From the NCBI RefSeq assembly GCF_027158005.1, contig NZ_JAPVLQ010000004.1, forward strand, positions 1-64,000: 64,000 bases of DNA, in the 5' to 3' direction. How positions within the stretch are numbered: the stretch's first letter is position 1; each line of letters opens with the position of its first letter. The position numbers and the translations under genes were made by a program. Shown here piece after piece: positions 63,600 through 64,000 of the stretch. This DNA comes from Rhodococcus sp. H36-A4. Its GTDB lineage: Bacteria > Actinomycetota > Actinomycetes > Mycobacteriales > Mycobacteriaceae. Under the pieces are notes generated by a model that saw nothing but the letters and a program-made list of their open reading frames with translations, searched no databases and was not told where the DNA came from.

Positions 63600-64000
63600 T
63601 CACGGCACCAGCGAGACGTCGACACGGCGTCGAACGCTTCCCGGCGAGACGCCGAGCATTCGTTTGAATGCTCTCGAAAATGCTGCTTCGGATTGGTAGC
63701 CGCTACGTTTGGCCAGTTCCGCCACGGAGACATCATGGGACCGAAGAGCATCATGAGCGCTCCGCATTCGCCACTCCGCAAGATAATGCATAGGCGATTC
63801 GCCGACCATCGACGTAAATCTCGCTGAGAATGCCGACCTCGACATCGACACCCTTGTAGCCAAAGACGCGACCGTCCATCGATGGTCGGGTTCTCGATGA
63901 ATCAAAGCCAATGCGGGCCCGATGCTTACATCCTGCAGTGCACCGAGCCAACCGACCTTCGCCGCTGAATCATGTTCGATCCATGACCGAAGTGCCTGTA
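63600..64000 (-). CDS. AraC-family regulator, C-terminal part (5' end outside window)
   Basis: Open on the minus strand from the window edge to the stop at 63600-63602, so only the last about 130 residues are visible. QALRSWIEHDSAAKVGWLGA is followed by the AraC double helix-turn-helix: WTVASLATRVSMSRSAFSAR, then VSVAELAKRSGYQSEAAFSR, FKRMLGVSPGSVR. The preceding ALALIHREPDHRW is typical of the cupin_6-AraC group. The N-terminal sensory domain lies beyond the window. Confidence 0.88.
   Translation of the reverse strand, partial: QALRSWIEHDSAAKVGWLGALQDVSIGPALALIHREPDHRWTVASLATRVSMSRSAFSARFTSMVGESPMHYLAEWRMRSAHDALRSHDVSVAELAKRSGYQSEAAFSRAFKRMLGVSPGSVRRRVDVSLVP

Overview
The window looks like the chromosome of a mycolic-acid actinomycete, most likely a Rhodococcus relative. 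The evidence is moderately high GC, frequent GTG starts, many apparently leaderless genes, and a gene order that closely follows the Mycobacterium tuberculosis Rv1626-Rv1689 block. That block includes pdtaR, polA, rpsA, coaE, uvrB, an UspA gene, uvrA, infC-rpmI-rplT, tsnR, pheST, the arg operon, a lipase/acyl-CoA ligase gene, a TetR-ABC cassette, mpg and tyrS. These gene comparisons come from remembered family knowledge, not from a search. No mobile element, CRISPR array or prophage was seen.

Layout. 1-486: leader and promoter of an rRNA operon running left out of the window. 487-8009: tyrS, mpg, an operator-controlled ABC exporter with its TetR regulator, a Trm112-like protein and a large hydrolase/acyl-CoA ligase fusion. 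8076-16638: the complete argCJBDFRGH operon on the minus strand, with an ARG-box-like site and mostly 4-bp start/stop overlaps. 16694-23690: a hypothetical gene, pheST, an rRNA/tRNA methyltransferase and rplT/rpmI/infC behind a structured leader. 23847-32438: a DUF1844 gene, uvrA, a metallo-beta-lactamase-fold protein, a DoxX-like protein with long amphipathic repeats, a HelD-type RNA polymerase factor and UspA. 32625-41384: an exported hydrolase fused to an ABC ATPase plus its permease, a SCO6745-like protein, uvrB, a DUF402 protein and coaE-grpB. 41901-50649: rpsA, a methyltransferase, a polar amino-acid ABC importer, an isopropylmalate-dehydrogenase-like enzyme, a 2H phosphoesterase, a GlxA-type regulator and thioredoxin. 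50725-60187: polA, a branched-chain-type ABC importer with its binding protein convergent to it, and pdtaR.

60305-64000 is the least ordinary part. It holds an unusual short-variable-arm tRNA with a CAA anticodon and a compact cluster: a five-TM protein, a cupin/hemerythrin-like/DUF2249 protein, a group III truncated haemoglobin and a cysteine-bearing winged-helix regulator. Two of these genes carry the same 11-bp element at the same distance from the start codon, so I propose a small gas- or redox-responsive (perhaps nitric-oxide) regulon. An AraC regulator is cut by the right edge.

Other points for follow-up are the infC leader (uORF through a terminator-like hairpin and a conserved-looking AUC start), the hydrolase-ABC fusion, the DoxX-repeat protein and a LivH permease with an extra exported domain.
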